Assembly: GCF_051195235.1 (NCBI RefSeq)
Contig: NZ_JBNFZM010000001.1
Span: 682,001-746,000, forward strand
DNA from: Tateyamaria sp947503385
GTDB lineage: Bacteria; Pseudomonadota; Alphaproteobacteria; Rhodobacterales; Rhodobacteraceae
Direction of reading: 5' to 3'
DNA: 64,000 nucleotides
The position numbers and the translations under genes were made by a program. The notes beneath the pieces were generated by a model. That model was given only the letters and a program-made list of their open reading frames with translations. It did no database searches and was not told where the DNA came from. Positions within the stretch are counted from its first letter, which is position 1. Every line of letters starts with the position of its first letter. Shown in pieces: positions 59,971 through 64,000 of the stretch.

Positions 59971-60882
59971 TCAAAATCGGTTCAGGTAATTGCGGAACGT
60001 CCAGAATTCCATCTCAAAGCCCCAGGTTGACTTCAACGAGTTGAAGTACTTCTCACCAGAGCGCATACTTCTTTCCTTCAACCGGTAGGAATTATAGCTT
60101 TCGAACAAAAGCCCCAGTTTTGTTTCCACGAGCGCCGCGATCAGTATGAAATCATCGGATGACGGGGCGCCGTTGCTGGATGAAATTCCGAGTTGCTTCA
60201 CGATCGCGGACGCATTGAACCGGATCAGGCGTTCGACCACAGCACCAAGCGCTTTGCCGAACTGCTCGGATGCAAAAAATCCATTTCCGCCGGTCAACAT
60301 ATCCCTGTCCAGAAACAGCTTCACTTTTGTAGAGGCGTCATCCAGCAGTGGGCGCCAGTCCGTCTCGCTGAAGTTGTTGGCACGCCCCAAATCAAGCATT
60401 TCGTCAACTTCCCCGTTCCGTCCAAAAGCCTGTCCGTTAAGCGTTTTTTTCACAGCCGGGGGCGCTGCTGGGGCAATCGGTGCGGGTGGTGTGGGTATCG
60501 CAGCTTTTTTCTTGGCTTTTTTCGTTTTGCTGAAAACTCTGTTTACCAGCGTGAATCTCGCTTTTGGCTTTGGTTTGGTCGCCATCGGCTTTTTCGGTCT
60601 CAGTTGTGGGTACGCCTGATAGAAGGCTTCTTCATCAAGATCTGGGTCAAAACCAAAATCAAACCCACCACACGCTGCGCCACCCAAATCCTCGCGGGCG
60701 ATGTACGTGTCATAAATGGCCTTGATGTTCCGGTGCCGCGCGACATCCAAGAGAAACTCAATTTCTCCACCAGCCGCGCGGTGTTTTGCAAATTGCCGGA
60801 ACGTCGTATGAATTTCTGTTTTGTCATCAAGTAGATCGTCAATTGTTTCCGGCATATCTTTGCCGCAGCAAATCAGTGTCAT
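59971..60882 (-). CDS. Hypothetical protein with RGS-like halves
   Basis: A 303-residue protein of no family I can name with confidence. Residues 20-66 (TTFRQFAKHRAAGGEIEFLL, then IKAIYDTYIA) resemble helices 3-5 of an RGS domain; residues 171-212 (DDASTKVKLFLDRDM, FFASEQF) resemble the final RGS helices. Between them lies a basic, Ala/Pro/Lys-rich linker (about 95-150). The C-terminal 60 residues are helical and aromatic (YFNSLKSTWGFEMEFWTF). Base composition is visibly less GC-rich than its neighbours, suggesting transfer. It stands alone between grpE and mutS. Confidence 0.6.
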   Translation of the reverse strand: MTLICCGKDMPETIDDLLDDKTEIHTTFRQFAKHRAAGGEIEFLLDVARHRNIKAIYDTYIAREDLGGAACGGFDFGFDPDLDEEAFYQAYPQLRPKKPMATKPKPKARFTLVNRVFSKTKKAKKKAAIPTPPAPIAPAAPPAVKKTLNGQAFGRNGEVDEMLDLGRANNFSETDWRPLLDDASTKVKLFLDRDMLTGGNGFFASEQFGKALGAVVERLIRFNASAIVKQLGISSSNGAPSSDDFILIAALVETKLGLLFESYNSYRLKERSMRSGEKYFNSLKSTWGFEMEFWTFRNYLNRF

Positions 60883-60958
60883 TGGTCTGTCCCTCGCTCG
60901 CTATCTGCACGAGGAAAAGGCATGGGAGACCGATTTTATTCGGTAAGGAATTCCTGAC

Positions 60959-63586
60959 CTAGTCCGTTTTTGCGGCGTCCTTCAGCCGGTACAGCGCATC
61001 AAGTGCGTCGCGTGGGGTCATCTCATCCGGATGGATACCTTTCAGCAGGTCGAGCGCCGGGGAGGATTGCGGTGCGATCTGTTGCGGCGGTGGTGCGGCG
61101 GCGAACAGCGGCAGGTCGTCGATGATCGCTTTTTGGTTGCCGCCTTCGCGTTCGCCCTTTTCCAGCGCGTCCAGAACGACGCGGGCGCGGGCGATGACGG
61201 CGGGGGGCAGGCCCGCCAATTGCGCGACCTGCACACCATAGCTGCGGTCAGCGGCACCTTTGTGCACCTCGTGGAGAAAGACGACATCGCCGTCCCATTC
61301 CTTGACCGCTACGGTGGCGTTGTCGACGCCGTCGAGTTTGGCAGCGAGGGCCGTCATCTCGTGGTAGTGCGTGGCAAACAGGGCGCGGGATTGATTGACG
61401 TCGTGCAGATGTTCCAGCGTGGCCCATGCGATGCTGAGCCCATCATAGGTCGCTGTGCCGCGCCCGATCTCATCAAGGATCACCAGCGCCCGGTCATCGG
61501 CTTGGTTCAGGATCGCGGCGGTTTCCACCATCTCGACCATGAATGTCGACCGGCCCCGCGCCAGATCATCCGACGCGCCCACACGGCTGAACACTTGGCT
61601 GACGAGACCGATATGGGCGGCGGTTGCAGACACGTAGCTGCCCATTTGCGCGAGGATGGCAATCAGCGCGTTTTGCCGGAGAAAGGTTGATTTACCCGCC
61701 ATGTTCGGTCCAGTCAGCAGCCAGATGGCGGCACTGTCCTCCGCCGTCAGTGCGCAATCATTGGCGATGAACGGCGCGCCGGTCTGTTTCAGCGCGGCCT
61801 CAACAACGGGGTGCCGCCCGCCGGTGATTTCGAACGCGCGGCTGGTGTCGAGGATCGGCTTGCACCAGTCCTCGGTCACGGCGAGGTGGGCCAGCGCGGT
61901 GCATACGTCCAGTTCGGCCAGCGCGCGGGTTGTCTGGCTGATCTGCGGAGCGGCGGCGAGGACCTGAGCGCGCAACGCCTCGAACAGGCGTTTTTCAATC
62001 TCCAACGCCTGACCACCGGCATTGAGAATTTTCGTCTCTAACTCGGACAATTCAACGGTTGTGAACCGCACCTGATTGGCCGTGGTCTGCCGGTGGATAA
62101 ATGTTTCATTCAGCGGTTCCGACATCATCTTGGCCGCATGGGTCGCGGTGACTTCGATAAAGTAGCCCAGCACGTTGTTGTGCTTGACCTTGAGCGAATT
62201 GACGCCGGTCTGTTCGGCGTAGGTCTGTTGCAGTTGCGCGATGACGCTGCGCCCTTCGTCCCGCAGTGTGCGGGCTTCGTCCAGTTCCGGGTCGCACCCT
62301 TGCGCGATAAATCCACCGTCGCGCGCCAGCAGCGGGGGTTCGGCCACCAGCTGTTGGTCCAGCGTGTCAATCAGATCGTCGTGGCCCGCCAGATCGTTGA
62401 TCGCAGAGTGCAGCAGCGCGGGGAGGTCGGGCTGCGCGCCTTGGTGTAGTTGTTGCGCCTGTGTCAGCCCGGCGCGGATCGCGGCAAGGTCACGCGGCCC
62501 GCCCCGATCCAGCGCAAGGCGCGACAGGGCGCGGTCAATGTCAGGCACGGGTTGCAGCGCTTTGCGGACAACCTCGCGCGCGGCGCCGTCGTTGACATGG
62601 TGCGCGACGGCGTCGAGGCGGGTTGAAACAGTCTCTAAATCGCGGGAAGGAGATGAAACCCGGCGTTCCAGCAGGCGCGCGCCCGCGGCGGTCACTGTCC
62701 GGTCGATCACAGCCAGCAGTGATCCGGCACGACCCCCGGACAGGGCTTGGGTCAGTTCCAGATTGCGCCGCGTCGCGGCGTCGATCTGTACGGTGCGCGA
62801 CACACTTTCCTGTTGCGGGGGACGCAGCAGCGGCAGTTTGCCCTTTTGCGTGATCTCCAGATAAGCGACCAGCGCGCCCATCGCGCCCACCTCGGCCCGC
62901 GAAAATGACCCGAAGGCGTCCAGAGTCGCCGTTTTGAACAGCGCGGCCACGCGGTCCTCTCCCGCAGCACTGTCAAAGGACGCACGCCCCAGCGGCGTGA
63001 GAGCGACGCCAAAATCGTCGGTGAGCTCGCGCATCTCGGCCTCGGCGCTGTCGGACACGATGAGTTCCGAAGGCGCCAGCCGGGCCAGTTCAGGCCCTAA
63101 CAGGGCCAATTCGACCGCCATGACGTGAAATGCCCCGGTCGAGATATCGACCCATGCCAGCCCGCCTGTCCCACGCACCTGCGCATAGGCGGCGAGGAAA
63201 TTGTGCCGCCGCGCCTCAAGCAACGAATCCTCGGTCAGTGTGCCGGGCGTGACCAGCCGCACGACGTCACGTTTGACAACGGCCTTGTAGCCACGCTTTT
63301 TCGCCTCTGCCGGGCTTTCCAATTGTTCGCAGACGGCCACGCGGAACCCTTTGCGGATCAGCGTCAGAAAATACCCTTCGGCTGCGTGGACCGGGACGCC
63401 GCACATGGGAATATCCGCGCCGTCGTGCTTGCCACGTTTGGTCAGCGCGATATCCAGCGCCTCGGCCGCGGCGACAGCGTCGTCAAAGAACATCTCGTAG
63501 AAATCGCCCATGCGATAGAACAGGAGCGCCCCTTCGTGCGCCGCCTTGATCTCGAGATATTGCGCCATCATCGGCGTCACAGACAT
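60959..63586 (-). CDS. mutS: DNA mismatch repair protein MutS
   Basis: An 875-residue mismatch sensor. The N-terminal mismatch-reading motif F-x-E lies in YRMGDFYEMFFDDA, the ATPase has GPNMAGKST (about residue 630), the DEIGRGTATYDG Walker B and the FATHYHEM histidine. It binds mispairs and recruits MutL. ATG 63586 matches the family start (MSVTPMMAQYLEIK); the frame stays open upstream but is unlike MutS there. It faces the malic enzyme gene across 114 bp. Confidence 0.97.
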   Translation of the reverse strand: MSVTPMMAQYLEIKAAHEGALLFYRMGDFYEMFFDDAVAAAEALDIALTKRGKHDGADIPMCGVPVHAAEGYFLTLIRKGFRVAVCEQLESPAEAKKRGYKAVVKRDVVRLVTPGTLTEDSLLEARRHNFLAAYAQVRGTGGLAWVDISTGAFHVMAVELALLGPELARLAPSELIVSDSAEAEMRELTDDFGVALTPLGRASFDSAAGEDRVAALFKTATLDAFGSFSRAEVGAMGALVAYLEITQKGKLPLLRPPQQESVSRTVQIDAATRRNLELTQALSGGRAGSLLAVIDRTVTAAGARLLERRVSSPSRDLETVSTRLDAVAHHVNDGAAREVVRKALQPVPDIDRALSRLALDRGGPRDLAAIRAGLTQAQQLHQGAQPDLPALLHSAINDLAGHDDLIDTLDQQLVAEPPLLARDGGFIAQGCDPELDEARTLRDEGRSVIAQLQQTYAEQTGVNSLKVKHNNVLGYFIEVTATHAAKMMSEPLNETFIHRQTTANQVRFTTVELSELETKILNAGGQALEIEKRLFEALRAQVLAAAPQISQTTRALAELDVCTALAHLAVTEDWCKPILDTSRAFEITGGRHPVVEAALKQTGAPFIANDCALTAEDSAAIWLLTGPNMAGKSTFLRQNALIAILAQMGSYVSATAAHIGLVSQVFSRVGASDDLARGRSTFMVEMVETAAILNQADDRALVILDEIGRGTATYDGLSIAWATLEHLHDVNQSRALFATHYHEMTALAAKLDGVDNATVAVKEWDGDVVFLHEVHKGAADRSYGVQVAQLAGLPPAVIARARVVLDALEKGEREGGNQKAIIDDLPLFAAAPPPQQIAPQSSPALDLLKGIHPDEMTPRDALDALYRLKDAAKTD

Positions 63587-63700
63587 GCCCGACCCCCCGT
63601 TTCGCGCGACCTTACAAAGCGCTGCTGCCAAGCGAAACCCAAAGTCGGATTGAGACGTCCCCGGCGCTGGGCTAAGAACACGCGACGCAGGAGGACAATT

Positions 63701-64000
63701 ATGAGCAAGACCAAGGTGACCGCGGAGGACGCGCTGGCGTTCCACATGGAGCCGACACCCGGCAAGTTTGAGGTGCAGGCCACCGTGCCGATGACCACGC
63801 AGCGGGATCTGAGCCTTGCCTATTCGCCCGGTGTCGCGGTGCCCTGCGAAGCCATCGCGGAGAACCCCGAGACGGCGTATGACTATACGAACAAGGGCAA
63901 CCTTGTCGCGGTGATTTCCAACGGGACGGCGGTGCTGGGCCTTGGCAACCTTGGTGCGCTGGGGTCGAAACCGGTGATGGAAGGCAAAGCGGTCCTGTTC
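63701..64000 (+). CDS. NADP-dependent malic enzyme (5' part)
   Basis: The first 100 residues of a MaeB-type malic enzyme; the gene runs off the right edge. LAYSPGVAVPCEAIAE and NKGNLVAVISNGTAVLGLGN are the malate and NADP-region signatures, followed by the GALGSKPVMEGKAVLF segment. It decarboxylates malate to pyruvate; the full protein usually carries a C-terminal phosphotransacetylase-like domain, not visible here. AGGAGG at 63689-63694, 6 bp before the ATG, sets the start. Confidence 0.93.
   Translation, partial: MSKTKVTAEDALAFHMEPTPGKFEVQATVPMTTQRDLSLAYSPGVAVPCEAIAENPETAYDYTNKGNLVAVISNGTAVLGLGNLGALGSKPVMEGKAVLF

Overview
The window is GC-rich, densely packed alphaproteobacterial chromosome. 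Gene content and order point to the Rhodobacterales (Roseobacter/Rhodobacter group): a RegB/SenC/RegA redox two-component cluster, the order mnmE-mnmG-rsmG-parA-parB with two perfect parS palindromes, AddA/AddB instead of RecBCD, a HemY/mitofilin-like pair beside hemD, the TsaE-AmgK-MurU-AddB-AddA-TrxA string, DUF2853 and an extensin-like protein. This assignment is inference from family knowledge; no rRNA or tRNA gene lies in the window.

Layout. 0-9 kb: the 3' part of dnaN, then recF, a LysE exporter, a TetR repressor facing a flavodoxin-like reductase across three matching operators, gyrB, a nitroreductase, an extensin-like protein, a membrane protein and a DUF2853 protein. This block ends with two successive intrinsic terminators that bracket a candidate small RNA. 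9-17 kb: a leftward operon tsaD-gpsA-yciI-EVE and a rightward hemD / mitofilin-like / hemY group, then a lone Wza-like export lipoprotein. 17-25 kb: a TPP enzyme, ahcY, FkbM methyltransferase, HD hydrolase, GNAT, and regA-senC facing regB. 25-36 kb: a PAS protein, tsaE, amgK, murU, addB, addA and trxA, mostly with overlapping ends. 36-45 kb: hslV and hslU split by an opposite-strand DM13 gene, a lipoprotein hydrolase, an MFS carrier, tim44-mltA-smr, fxsA and secB. 45-48 kb: leftward dnaQ-coaE-aroE-maf.

48.0-48.4 kb is the only stretch over 300 bp without a gene. It holds a perfect DnaA box, a one-base variant, weaker boxes and AT-rich DNA, and the flanking operons run away from it. I read it as the likely chromosomal origin. 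Rightward from it run hemJ, rho, mnmE, mnmG, rsmG, parA and parB, with parS sites about 3.4 and 5.3 kb away. One parS contains the probable mnmG start codon; the other lies inside the rsmG coding sequence.

55-64 kb: leftward rph-rdgB-hemW, rightward hrcA-grpE, an unusual leftward gene (59971-60882) whose ends resemble the two halves of an RGS fold, mutS, and the start of a malic enzyme gene. Functionally the window combines replication and segregation (dnaN, recF, gyrB, origin, parABS), repair (addAB, mutS, recF, dnaQ), heme synthesis (hemD, hemJ, hemW and the associated hemY), redox control (reg cluster), proteostasis (hslUV, hrcA-grpE, secB), tRNA modification (tsaD, tsaE, mnmE, mnmG) and wall recycling (mltA, amgK, murU). 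I see no prophage, insertion sequence, CRISPR array or defence island. The least explained items are the RGS-like protein, the small RNA candidate and the output-less PAS protein.
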